NCBI GenBank assembly: GCA_010356995.1
Contig: ML996713.1
Location: 1-64,000, forward strand
Direction of reading: 5' to 3'
Length of the DNA: 64,000 bases
Source: Trichodelitschia bisporula
Lineage: Eukaryota; Ascomycota; Dothideomycetes; Phaeotrichales; Phaeotrichaceae
Each line of letters starts with the position of its first letter. Position 1 is the first letter of the stretch. Under the pieces are notes generated by a model. The model did not search any database. It was given only the letters and a program-made list of their open reading frames with translations, and was not told the DNA's origin. Position numbers and translations under genes: made by a program. This document shows positions 44,074 through 55,466 of this stretch, piece after piece.

Positions 44074-44867
44074 CTACGCCATCCCCCCATTAACCCTAAC
44101 CGTCTGCCCACTAACCCAGCGAGCTCCCTCCCCGGCCAAAAAGCTCACCACCTCCGCAATCTCCTCCGGCTCCCCAATCCGCTTAAACGGATTCATGCCC
44201 GCAATCATATTCAGCACCTGCTCGCTCTTCCCTTTGTAGAACAGCTCCGTCCCCGTCGGGCCGGGCGCAACCGCATTGACGCGGATCCCCTTCCGCCCCA
44301 GGTCCTTGCTCAGCAGCCGGGCCATTTGCTCGATAGCCCCCTTGGACGTCACGTAGCTCAGGTAGTCCGGCGTGATATTCCCCGATACCGTCAAGCTTGT
44401 CGATATGAGGATGATATGCGAGCCGGACGGCATGTGCGGCGCAGCAGCCTACGCTATCAGCTCGACTCATGACCCGACAAATCAGGACCACTCACCTGCG
44501 TCAAAAAGAACGGCCCCTTGACATTCAGGTTAAACACGGAATCGAACATCTCCTCGCTCGTATGCTCCAGATCTGCCATGGGCATCACCGCCGCGTTGGC
44601 CATCAGGATATCGATCCGCCCGTACTTCTCTACCGTTACGCGGACCAGCTCTTGGACGCCCGCCACGCTCCCCGCGTCGGCTTGTACGGCGAAGGCATCC
44701 TCCGAGCCGATGGTGTCTACGAGGGTGTTCGCCGCGTCTGCATCCCGACTGTAGTTCAGCACAACGGTTGCGCCTTCGCGGGCGAGCTGCGTCGCTACAG
44801 CGGCACCAATACCCTTCGTCGCACCGGTGATGAGGGCGATTTTGCCGGCGTGTGGTTGATGGGCCAT
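44074..44867 (-). CDS. Short-chain dehydrogenase/reductase (classical SDR)
   Basis: Two exons (44867-44496, 44448-44074) give 248 residues, the normal size for a classical SDR. Motifs are the Rossmann glycines in LITGATKGIGAAV, DADAANTLVDTIGS after the second strand, the NAA-type motif in ILMANAAVMPM, the catalytic Ser in ILISTSLTV, and Tyr/Lys in YLSYVTSKGAIEQMA. The end VSGQTVRVNGGMA is typical of 3-oxoacyl-ACP reductase-like members. It reduces a carbonyl or oxidises an alcohol with NAD(P)H; the substrate cannot be read from sequence. The frame is also open from 44939, but the MAHQPHAGKIALITG start matches family length. Confidence 0.88.
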
Positions 44868-45510
44868 ATCGTGAGGTTGTTTCGAAGATCGGAATGCGGT
44901 CTTGAGATGCAACATCGACGGGCGTGTAATTGGCTCCAAATAGGTCGGTAAGGCTCACGGTAAGAATGTCTCCGTGATCTCTGTAGCTGATGTCATACCC
45001 GTCCCTCCCGCAGCCTGATATATACCCCACCTCACAAGCTTTAACTCCACCATCTCCGGCCCAAATGCCAAGCTCCGCCCGGGCCTTGGCGGTGCGCCTT
45101 AGACTCCGGGGTAGCCTTACGTCACTGGTCCGTATTGGGCGCGGGAGCAACGGCTGCAGGGCACCACGGTGCGTCCGCGCTGATAAATGCTCGATATCTA
45201 TGCATAGTACTGAGTCAACTAACCGGGTTGGTAACTCGGACCAATTCCGCAGTGCTGCCGCGCTGTCTCCTTGCCGCCGGTTGCGTTTCGAGGCGTCTAT
45301 CAGTAGATCCGCTATCATGGTGGTGGTGACCCGCAGGAGACTGCAGATGGACAGGTCCGTGAACCTGTAGGTGGATACCTGGAGAGTGCTGTTTGAGATC
45401 AAGGCAAAGCCAGGAAGAAAAGGCACTACTAGGCAGGTTAATGCTTCTCTCAAACCGCATCCAAACCCGAGCCAAAAGTAGTGAGACATGACTATCATTA
45501 ATCGCTACGC
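44868..45510. other. Intergenic region, 640 bases
   Basis: Promoter of the dehydrogenase and 3' flank of the WD40 gene. Open frames here do not look coding. Confidence 0.45.
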
Positions 45511-46732
45511 TCACCGCCACAGCCCATACGGCCCACTGGTAAACTTCCACAGCTTAATGGTGCCGTCCTCGCTGCCCGTTGCGTACAGCTTACCGTCCGG
45601 CGCAAACGCACACGCCCAGATGGGGCCGTGATGCCCCTTTCCGATTTCTGTCTCGTCAGCAACATCTTCCCCCTTCAGAGGGCAACATACCGGTTTCTTG
45701 CTCGGAGTCGTAGTCCCACACCCGCACCCATGTGTCCCCAGCCTGCCCCGTAACAAACTTCCTCTGACCCCCGTGGAGCGCCACGCTCGCAATCTCATAC
45801 GGCGTTGTTATCTGCTTTAGCACCGCTGCCGGCCGGTCCACATCGAAAAAATACACACTCTTTCCGGCTGCCACGCTCAGCGTCCCGTTTGCCGAGCCCC
45901 CAGTCAGCGCCAGAGGGTCGAGCTCACAAGAGCCCACAGGCCCGTCAAGCGTGTAGTCTGCTATAGGTGTTGGGGCGCGCAAGTCCCACCATCGCATCTT
46001 CTTGTCTTCCGCCGCCGTAATGAGTACATGCGAGTTCGGTGACCACACGATACTCTTGATTGTACCGCCGTGCGCCCCAGCACCGATTTCATAGCTCGGC
46101 GCGAGCGCCGCAGGCGTAGCGCCTGCGTCGGGTGTCTGCGTACCCGCTCGCGAGAGGTCCCAGATGCGGAGTTTACGCTCAGCGCCGCCGGTGGCAATGA
46201 TCTGCTGCGCCGCCTGTGGAGGGAAGGCGACCGAGCGGACGATGTGAGCATGCGGCAGGCTGTACAGCGTTTCGCCCGTGCTTGTATCCCAAACGTGTCT
46301 GGATGGGGGTTAACCTAGCGGGTGTGGAATGGGACATGCACCTTACGCTGAGAAGTCGGCGGAACCAGTTGCGGCAAGAGTTGCGTCTGTAGAGAGGCGG
46401 GCTTGCCAGACGGCGCCTTTGTGGCCGAGAAAGGTACCGATCCTTATGGTCAGTATGAATCTGGCAGAGCGGGGAGCCGTACCAGTCGCCTGTCACGCCA
46501 TCGCGTAGCATGGGGTTGTTGTCTGTCCGTCAGCCGGGCCAGATATTGTGCAGAGGGGCTGAACCTTTGCAGGCGGAGATCAAGTAGTACTGATCATCGT
46601 CGACAACGGGAGAGAAGTTGATATGGGTGACAGGCCGCGAGTGGCCATGGCAAGTGAGAGGGACGACTTTGGTCGTCTCTGGTCGGGTCAGCGGGGTTCT
46701 CAGAGGGTGGGCGAGGACATACCCGCGGCCAT
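45511..46732 (-). CDS. STRAP-like WD40 repeat protein (serine-threonine kinase receptor-associated protein)
   Basis: Six exons; the first is 10 bases (46732-46723, encoding MAA). The protein starts [20 protein letters not shown]. Its WD repeats are: THINFSP...[55 protein letters not shown], and [19 protein letters not shown] with [12 protein letters not shown] tail [15 protein letters not shown] leads into [20 protein letters not shown]. The D-N-x-P-MLRDG-x-TGDW-IGTF stretch and the GSEDGTLRLWQ...YGLW-like end are hallmarks of STRAP/UNRIP. STRAP works with the SMN complex and in mRNA metabolism in animals. In filamentous fungi the homologue is conserved but little studied. Confidence 0.85.
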
Positions 46733-48515
46733 GGTGAATCAAGAGTCGCGGTACGTATGTCAGTTGGAAGGGCCCGATGGGGCAACGGTTTCTGGGATGG
46801 GCGAATCTACGTTGACTTCATGACTTCGTAACTGCGTAAATCGTCGCAAAATGGGGAAGAAGAAACGTATGGAGGGCTTGTGGATGTGTGAAGCAGAATG
46901 GAGTCTGGAGAAATATCAAAAGTGAAGCACCCTTGACCAAACGCCCCAAGACCACCAACAGACGTCGGCGGTACTTCGGACCGTTGCCCGCGATTTCGAA
47001 CCACGTCAAGCTATAGTCTCGTGACATCGTTCTCTCGAAGCACTGCATCGTCATCACCTTCATGATATTTTATCCCTTTTTTCCATCTGGAACTTTGAAT
47101 GGCGAGCAGCAGCACGCTGCCGGGGCGGAATTACGCGATAAAGCTGATCAAAGATGCCTATGCAGGCTGGCATTGTGCCTCTTAAACAATCCGTTGTGTG
47201 CACTTGAGCAGGACACAGTCCTTCCAGTCAAAAGTCCGCAAAACACATCTCTCTTCAGTCATGCGTAACCCTGGGTATGGCAAAGAAAAGGTAAAATGGG
47301 CGTATCACTGAGAATGTCGTCGCTGATACAGCCAGATCCATGTCTCCGTAATGAAAGCCCGCCTCCCCAGCTTTCGACCACCTCCGCTCGAAGATTTGTT
47401 GAGAATCCCGGATCCCGAATGCGGCCCATCGATAGACCCGCATGCACCAATATAACTCACTGGCTTCGTCGAAGCTCGTGGAGGCGGATGGGGGGTGAAA
47501 TGTGGCAAATCCTCACAACAGCGGCCAAGAGTTCCGGTGCCCCGCTTCCCGATGACAGGCAGTAAAGTCAGATAGATGGAAGCCATCAACGCAGGCATAT
47601 GGCAACATTGATCGCTTCAAGCATCAAATGCCGTTGAAGTGGGGCATTGCCTCGCCAATGAGAGCTAATGCTGAGTCGCTCGGTCAACGTGGTGTTTGAT
47701 TGGATTGAACAGCGGTTCTTGAGAGAACCATATTCCGCATGGAGCATGGAGCATAGCTAAGCGCATGACATCAATTCCCCGCGCCCACGAGCAATGAGAG
47801 CGGGGTCCGTGCGACGTGGTCTAGTTCTGAGAACGGAGACAACATCACAAATCGAGAGAATCATTTAGAACTACTGAACGGCACAAGCAAAGCTAACATC
47901 AGCACCGACGTTCGAGACTCAGCATTCGGAAGACGGAGAGCGGAGACCCTGCAGCTCTAGCCGTCAACACAATTGGCCCATTCCGTCAACCCCGCCTTCA
48001 GGGTCCGCTTCATTAACAATCACCACACACCCCTCCGCAATTCCGCGACTCCATCCCGTCGGGCGCTACCGAGCGACTTGCGCTGTGTCCCGCTCTCAAC
48101 CCTCCACCTTTCCCCTTGCCCCCCTGTCTCTTAGGCACGCCACGGTCCAGTAAAAGGCTGGACAACGTCGCTTTCATAATCCGTTTCTGTAGTAAGCCTT
48201 CTAGTCTTCGTGTGGGGTAACATACGTGGACTGTGGCGGGTTGCATGGTGCCCATGGTAATTGCACGTCCGCCCATAGCCGCGTCTCCATTTCCTGTAGC
48301 GTGTATGTCCGTTGGGGCGGGGGGGGGGGGAAGGGCGAGTGACCCCTCATCTCACATGGTATTTAACTCGGCTGTTTACCTCGTGCTGAGTCTTCTCTAC
48401 TTTACTTCACTCTTCATCTCGTGGCCAGTGAATCAACTTCATATCGACATCTCAATATCTCGACATTGACTGTCTTCCGCATCATCCCTCCGCCCTCTCC
48501 ATCACAGTCATCGCC
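46733..48515. other. Intergenic region, 1.8 kb
   Basis: Divergent promoter space between the STRAP-like gene and catalase. A run of 12 G at 48319-48330 lies about 190 bases before the catalase ATG. A pyrimidine-rich leader with ctttactt and cttc motifs follows. No gene is recognisable despite several short open frames. Confidence 0.45.
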
Positions 48516-50216
48516 ATGTCTTTCAACGCAACCCAGTCCCAGGCTCCTGACGCCCGCAAGAACGGTGACCTCTACCGCGACTACGTCGACGACAAGAACG
48601 CTCCCTCGCAGGACACTCTCTACGCTGCCAGCAATGGCGCCCCGATCGCCCACCCCTACGAGTCGCAGCGTGCCGGCGAGAACGGCCCGCTTCTGCTGCA
48701 GGACTTCCACCTGATCGACCTCCTCTCGCACTTTGACCGCGAGCGCATCCCGGAGCGCGTTGTCCACGCCAAGGGCAGCGGTGCCCACGGTTTCTACCGC
48801 ACCACAGATTCGCTCGAGGACCTGTCTCTCGCCGATGTCTTTAAGCCCGGCAAGACCGTCCCCATCACCATTCGCTTCTCCACCGTCGGCGGTGAGATGG
48901 GCTCCGCCGACTGCGCCCGCGACCCTCGCGGCTTCGCTATGAAGTTCCGCACCGAGGAGGGCAACTGGGACCTTGTTGCCAACAACACTCCCGTCTTCTT
49001 CCTGCGCGACCCGGCCAAGTTCCCGCACTTCATCCACACCCAGAAACGCCACCCCGCCACGAACCTCGGCGCCGCCGATGACAGCACCATGTTCTGGGAC
49101 TACCTGTCCCAAAACCCCGAGTCGGTGCACCAGGTCATGGTGCTCATGGGCGACCGTGGCATCCCCGACGGTTACCGGTACATGCACGGCTACTCCGGCC
49201 ACACGTTCAAGCTCGTCAACGCTCAGGGCGAGTGGGTGTACGCCCAGTTCCACATGAAGTCCAAGCAGGGCACCCGCTTCCTGACCAATGACCAGGCTGC
49301 CACCAAGGGCCCCGACTACTCGCAGCGCGACCTGTACGAGGCCATCGAGCGCGGCGAGTATCCCGGCTGGGACTTTGCGGTCCAGACTGTGACTCCCAAG
49401 CAGGCCGAGGAGATGTGGGAGAAGGAGGGCATCAATGTCTTCGACCTGACCCACGTCTGGCCGCAGGGCAAGTACCCGCTGCGCAAGGTCGGCGAGTTCT
49501 TCCTCAACGAAAACGCGAAGAACTACTTTGCCGAGGTCGAGCAGGCAGCCTTCAGCCCGTCGCACCTGGTGCCCGGTATCGAGCCGTCGGCCGACCCCGT
49601 CCTGCAGAGCCGCCTCTTCTCGTACCCCGATACCCACCGCCACCGCCTGGGCACCAACTACGCGCAGCTGCCGGTCAACGCTCCTCGCGTTCCTTACCGC
49701 TTCGCCAACTTTCAGCGCAACGGCGCCATGGCCTTCTACAACCAGGGCGGGCGCGAGAACTACCTGTCGTCGATTTCGCCGATCAACTTCCGCAAGCGCG
49801 CCGTCGATGCGGACGCCACGCACGCGCACTGGACCGGCGAGATGGTCACGTTCCTCTCTGAGATCCGGCCCGAGGATTTCCAGGCACCGCGGGCGCTGTG
49901 GGAGAAGGTGTGGGACGAGGGTGCGCGCAGCCGCTTCGTTGAGACCGTTGCTGGCAACATGTCCCGCTGCGGCGACAAGGAGATCATCAAGCGCCAGATT
50001 GGCATCTTCCGCGAGGTCAGCGATGATATGGCGACGCGCCTGGAGAAGGCGACGGGCGTGCAGGGCTACCCCGGCATCAAGGGGTTGCGGTTCAACGGGA
50101 GCCACAACGGCATGGCGGAGGAGAAGAGCCTGCGTGCTGCGAACGGGCAGGAGCAGAGCCGCGCGTGGGAGGCTAAGAACAACAACGGTGCCCCGAGGGC
50201 GGGGACACACCACTGA
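48516..50216 (+). CDS. Monofunctional haem catalase (small-subunit type)
   Basis: A single-exon gene of 566 residues. The distal His is in [19 protein letters not shown], the Ser/Arg pocket in [20 protein letters not shown], and the distal Asn in [16 protein letters not shown]. The proximal haem-ligand Tyr is in [13 protein letters not shown]. Size and the [20 protein letters not shown]-like segment fit the small-subunit (clade 3) catalases, and no C-terminal flavodoxin-like domain is present. It breaks down hydrogen peroxide. The end ([11 protein letters not shown]) is not a standard peroxisomal signal, so I expect a cytosolic or spore-type enzyme. The C-terminal 80 residues are longer than in peroxisomal members. 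Strong codon bias suggests high expression. Confidence 0.95.
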   Translation: [566 protein letters not shown]

Positions 50217-51055
50217 TGTGTTTGTTTTTTGGGATCTGAGCGAAAATGTCAATGTTTGAAGACTGAGCGATTTGACGAAGTGAGAAATAGTAGCATGAAC
50301 GAATGAAAATCCACTCCACTTTGCTTGACAGTTGTGACCGTTTCAATGCTTGTTTCGAGTATGTCCCAAGACAGCCCTATCCTGACAGCAAGCCAAACGC
50401 GGCGATGATCCAGCGCGATATCACGGGCATCGGACAAGGCCCCAAGGCGATTCGGACCTGCGGGAGCGAAGCGCCGACAACCTGACCGCTACAACAAGGA
50501 CTGGCTCGCCCGACTCAAGAATCCGCTGAGACAGCCTCAACGTTTCAACCTCCTGAACTTCAATACACTTCACCCAGCCATGTCTGCGGCTTCCCCCGAG
50601 ACTGACCTCTCCGATGCAGCCTCTCGTTGCAAAAGGGGGCCGTGGAGGTCTGCAAACAGCGGCAAAAGGAGGTGATGCCTGACACCTCTGCTGCTGCCTT
50701 ATCGCCTTATTGCCTGGCTGATTCTGGTGCCTGAGGCAGCTCGGACCGTCTCCCCCCCCGCCCGCGGCCAATTATTGGCGTGCGGGACTGAGAGGAGAGG
50801 AGAGGAGAGGAGGAGAGAGTGAGGAGAGAGAGACAAGACGCCCACAAGCACCCTTCAGACAACTTCGTCAGACACCGTCCACGGGACCTTCCGCACTCCT
50901 TTCAGACTCTCCAATCCATTCCTAGCACCAGTTTCCCACAAACACTTCCTTTCCCACCTCATTCGCCCTCTTCCCGCCCAGCTGCGAGCTGTGAGCTGCG
51001 AGCTTCGACGCAACCACACACGCTCACTGCGCGACGAACTACAACTGCGAATCTT
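50217..51055. other. Intergenic region, 840 bases, with GA microsatellite
   Basis: Catalase 3' flank, then the promoter and C-rich leader of the PHD gene. A (GAGAG)n purine tract covers 50789-50834. The PHD gene frame is open back to 50819, but this upstream part (HKHPSDNFVRHRPR...) reads as untranslated leader. Confidence 0.5.
50789..50834. repeat. GA-rich microsatellite
   Basis: Repeats of gagag/gagga units without interruption by pyrimidines except one t. Confidence 0.7.
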
Positions 51056-52756
51056 ATGCCCCGCGCTGCAATGTCGCCGCGGCGGTCTTCGCGCGCGCGT
51101 ACGGCGATACCTGCTCCGCTGGCGCCGTCTCACAGCGCCTCTGGGAGCAGTAGTAGCTCGCGGGCGGAGCGCGCGACGCGGTCTGGCAAAGCCGCCTCTC
51201 CGCAGAAGTCTGGCACACCGGCGAGTTTATCGTCTTCGGAAGTTGGTGCTGCTGAGGCGGCGCTGGCGACAAGACGAAGTGGGCGCCGCGTGGAGGTTGA
51301 GGAGGGAGAGGCGGAGGAGGAAGAGGAGGATATTGTTGAGGATGAGGAGACCACACGGTGTATATGTGGATTGCTTGACTATCCTGGCCCGCCTGATGGG
51401 AAGGGCAGGGTGCTCGGTGTAGGAGAGGATGGGCAGCCGGATGAGGCGGGAGGCCTGTTCATCCAGTGCGATAATTGTAAGGTGTGGCAGCATGGTGGGT
51501 GCGTGGGGATTATGGAGCAGGAGTCGGCGCCCGAGAACTACTTCTGTGAAGAGTGCAAGCCGGAGCTGCACCATTTGTTCAAGAGTGTGAGCGGGTAAGT
51601 TTCGATCTGGTCTGCTACGAAGTGACAATGCTGACAGCAAAAGGCAAAGATACTCCCGCTACCTTCCCGTGCAGGAGAAGCTGCACCCTAAGCCGCACCG
51701 CAAGTCCGTCACTAAGGAGCCTGAGCTCAATAAACAATCTGCCAAGGACAAGGCGGCACGGCTCGCCGCCGAGGCCTTCACGAAGCGGCGCTCGACAATG
51801 AACAGCCGAGCAGCCTATGACGAGGACGAGGTGCTACGGAAGGTGATAGAGGAAAGCAAGGTCGAGGGCACGGCGCCGCCAGAGAGCAGCAGAAAGGGCA
51901 AGCGTCCGCGGGAAGAGAGCGAAGAGTAAGTTCCTCACAATGCGATTGCGGGTTATCTAACGTGGACAGAGCACGCTCCGACGTCAAGCGACAGCGCACG
52001 GGCACCACGTCCCCGACGTCATCCCACTCACGCGCCGTCTCCCTTGCCGTCGAATCAGACCATGAGCGCAAGAAGGCGCCTCCACGTGGGGCAGCGGCAC
52101 GTAGCCAGCGTGAGAAGGAGATGCGCGAGCGCGAGCGGGAGCGCCAGGAGGCTGCGAACAAGCGCAAGGGACGAGCGGAGCGGCGTCGTGCAGAGGGTAA
52201 GTGCTCGGTGTTGCAGCAAAAAGTTGTATTGTCGACTGACGGCTGCGTTGCAGACTCCGAACCTGTCGAAGATCCCAAGCCCAATTCTCCCGAAGACCCC
52301 CCTGCCCCAGCGGACCCGCCATCTGTTCCGCCCAGTCTGTCGACTAAGAAGCGACCGCTTCCGCAGAAACGGGGACGCAGTGGACGCGGACAGAATACGC
52401 GGGAGAATAGCACGCACGAAGGGTCGCCGACGCGCAAGGGGAAGGACAAATCGAGTGCCAGCCCTAAGGAGGGTGACGCGGGCAGCGGGGCGGATAGCGC
52501 GGCAACGGGCACGACGGCGAATAACCGCAAGGGCGGGAACAAGGCGGACAAAGGGGGCAAGGACCCGACGATGGGGGAGCTGAAGCGTCGTGCCGCTGCG
52601 ATGCTGGACTTTATTGCCCAGAGCCAGGTGGAGATGGCGCGGGCGGGGGGGAAGGGACTTACGATGGGGGGTGTAGAGGTGGAGGGGAGTGCGAAGCTGG
52701 CGGATGTGCTGGCGACGAAGCTGGTTAAGTGGCAGAATGAGTATGGGAAGTATTGA
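51056..52756 (+). CDS. PHD-finger protein, Cti6 type
   Basis: Four exons (51056-51594, 51638-51925, 51970-52196, 52254-52756) give 518 residues. An acidic block (VEEGEAEEEEEDIVEDEE) precedes the PHD finger at about residues 98-170: TRCICGLLDYPGPPDGKG, a Gly/Asp loop, LFIQCDNCKVWQHGGCVGIM, ENYFCEECKPELHHLF. The rest is basic and low-complexity (RSQREKEMRERERERQEAAN, KKRPLPQKRGRSGRGQN). A conserved tail follows (ELKRRAAAMLDFIAQSQVEM...TKLVKWQNEYGKY). The finger plus this tail matches the fungal homologues of Cti6, a subunit of the Rpd3L histone deacetylase complex that reads methylated H3K4. I start at MPRAAMSPRRSS because upstream codons look untranslated. Confidence 0.8.
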
Positions 52757-53774
52757 TTGAGGGGCTAATGGGGATGGACTTGAGGGACTGGAGTGATGAC
52801 GGATGATAACACCGGCGTATGGATGTGGGTTTTTGGGGATGAGGATGGGGGACGGATAATTTGCAATGACATTTTGATTTTCGCTCTCGGAGGTGACGAT
52901 GTCCGATATCATGCAGTTGCCCGCGATATCAAAGCATCATAGTGAACCTCAGGCATTCAACTGTAGTGATAATGCCTCGTTGCCTTTTGGGTTACGTGGC
53001 TTGGAAGATGAAAATTGGCAGTTGACGAGTTGTGTGGGCAGAAGTGGTTGACTGGACGGCCTTCGATTGACTTCTGTCTCTCGCCAAATTGTGCCTCACT
53101 ACAGTACTGTGTGCGTGGTCTCTCCCTTCCAACTTCCTTACTCATCAATCTCTCTCGGACTCCGCACCACTGGGCCACCTGCAAAGAGCCAAGACTCTCA
53201 GTGAGCACATCCGAACACACAACGCTCCGTCGGCACCTTGCAAGGCACCGCCAACGACACCTCATCGCTTCTGCAACCACCACCACTTGAACTTCCAAGC
53301 CTTCCACTCTTCTTCTTCTTCTGCTGCCCTGAGCTTTTCCCCCATCTGCTGTTCTTTGACCTCTTGTACTTTGTGCAAATCCTCTACTGCATTCCTCCGT
53401 TGCATCGTAGCAATCGCTCCTCCTCCCCCTCCCCCTCCCCCTTCTTCAATACGCCACTGTACACGCTTCCTGCCAGCTCTCATATCTCCCCCACCTCCAC
53501 CTCCCTCTTTGCTCGGTCTCCGCTGACCACGAGTGCCACTTCACCTTGCACTTTGTGAGTTCAACCTATCCTTTCACCAGCTCTACACTTCTCCATTGCC
53601 GACACGACCACTCATCCCTCACCAGCCACCTGCACACCGATCCGCTTACAGTACTCGCAGTGCATTTGTCAACTGTTGCACCGCTCAGTGATGGCTGCAA
53701 CAGGTACGTAGTTCCGTTACTTTTCTCTGACACCTGAACTCCAACACGTTCCCCTCCTCACCCCGCTATCGACT
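52757..53774. other. Intergenic region, 1 kb, with long C/T-rich leader
   Basis: PHD gene 3' flank (to about 53000) and then a strongly pyrimidine-rich stretch (53120-53770) with TTC and CCCT runs, probably promoter plus 5' UTR of the next gene. An ATG at 53691 may be an alternative first exon (see that gene). Confidence 0.5.
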
Positions 53775-55466
53775 ATGAACATGGGCATGTTGCTGAGCAA
53801 GCAAACTCCAGGAGGATACGAGTGGCGGTCGTCACCACCTCCTCGACACTCACCCAATCCCAGCATCTACTCGCCTGTCTATCCTGACCGTCCTATTCGA
53901 CCGCTCCCCAAACGCCACCTGAGAGACCGCCTCTCGGCTAAAGAGCGAGAGAACATCGTCTTCCCTCCGAACCCGCCTACCACGCCTCCGATATTCGGCT
54001 ACCCATACGTGCCCAAGGACAAGCCGGCCTCGACTCGCCGCGCCCCACACACGTGCGACAACTGCCGTCATGATGACTCGGATAGTGACGAGGGCAGTGA
54101 CGGCGGCGTGGTCTTTTCACCGGACCGGCACGACGCCAGAGTAGGGCGTACATACACTCTCCCAGTTCGGCCGAGCGAGAATAAGGCGGCACCGGACTCG
54201 GCTGCATCAAGCGCCGACGGGTACGATTCATTTGAAAATACAAACAACAAAAAGAAACGCAAGATTCCGCAGTCCAATGTCGGCCACCATACCACGCTGT
54301 CGCCTGAGATGGCCAATATGGGACTGCGCAGCACGACTTCGGACGAGGTTGACAGCGGTGCCTCATATCAGAGCCCCAGCTCGACGGCTGCATCGAGTGC
54401 CGGCACCGGCGTATCTGGCCCCGCGCGGGTGAGGTACGGTCGGTCGGGGCGCGGATCGATGGATCGGCGGCCGCTGGCGTCGTCGACGAACGGGGTGAAT
54501 GGTAACATTACGTCGCCGCGGCGCGGGGCAAGGACGGGTAAGGGTCCCTCGCTAAAGATTTAAATCCCGCACTAACACACGTGTCCAGGCTCCGCCGAAC
54601 CTGGCATCATCTCCGCCGCGATCGCAAGCGCGCAGACCACGCCTCAAAAGGGCAACGAAAATGTCAGTCTACTGTCGCAGGACCCCAAGTCGCCACCCCA
54701 AAAAACGGCCTTTACGTTCACCTGCGAATCGGACAAGCCCGTGTGGCCCGGCGGCCACAGCCAGGCGTCAGCTGCTTACCCTGCACAGACGCGTCGCCCG
54801 CAACCTGCCATGCAGTCGAGTCCTTCCGCGATCAGCACTGCCGCCGCCAACGCCGTCGTCGCTGGTGCGCCGCAACAACAGCCGCCTGCGCAGGCCGGTG
54901 CTCAAGCTCCGCCTCCACCGCCTCCAGATAAGAAAACCCGTCCCCGTCGCCCCGGTCGCGTCTACACACTGGCTGCCCGGCAACGTCGCCTGCAGCAGGA
55001 GTACGCCAACTACCACCATCCGCCGCGTCGGGAAGACATGTGGATCTGCGAATTCTGCGAGTACGAAGCGATCTTCGGAGCCCCGCCGGCAGCTCTGATC
55101 CGGCAGTACGAGATCAAGGACCGCAAGGAACAGAAGCGGCTTGCTGAGAAGCGGCGCTTGCTCGAGAAGGCGAAGATGAAGGGTCGGAAGGGGAAGAAGG
55201 GTGCTGGCAAGGGCGGGGGCAAGAATGCTCCACCTCCTGCGGCGCCGGCGCATACGAACCAGCAGCGTGCGTATGAGGCGCAAGAGGAGGCAGAGGAGGA
55301 GGAGTATTATGATGATGAGTATGGGGACGAGGAAGAGGAGGGTGCGTATGCGGAACAAGCTCCGTATGGGCCGGGGCAGGGGCAGGCTACTGCTGGTGCC
55401 ACTGGGGGTGGAGGTGGTGGTGGAGGAGGGAGACTAGTTGGTAGTCCGGGTGGTCGAGGAGCGTGA
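53775..55466 (+). CDS. Conserved fungal protein of unknown function with Cys-bearing C-terminal block
   Basis: Two exons (53775-54537, 54589-55466) give 546 residues. The N-terminus is MNMGMLLSKQTPGGYEWRSS. It is followed by Pro-rich and acidic disordered sequence with DNCRHDDSDSDEGSDGG. After the intron come the conserved RPGRVYTLAARQRRLQQEYA, then REDMWICEFCEYEAIFGAPP, then a charged helix (RKEQKRLAEKRRLLEKAKMK) and an acidic Gly-rich tail. The C-x-x-C in ICEFCEYE could bind metal with the earlier DNC, but that is inference. I recall this RxYTLAARQRR/WICEFCEYE block from other Pezizomycotina, without assigned function. An alternative first exon at 53691 (MAAT) could splice to 53811 and join exactly in frame at GGYEWRSS, removing the MNMGMLLSKQTP start. 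Confidence 0.7.

Noticed and set aside
43869-44093. Plus-strand ORF starting MSFNQCTKAF
   Set aside because: It soon becomes Pro/Ser/His-rich and overlaps the 3' end of the dehydrogenase on the other strand. There is no conserved motif.
48414-50252. A 612-residue open frame antisense to catalase
   Set aside because: It is the mirror of a GC-biased, strongly codon-biased gene: third-position C/G on one strand keeps the opposite frame free of stops. Its composition (Val/Leu/Arg-rich, no motifs) is typical of such shadows.
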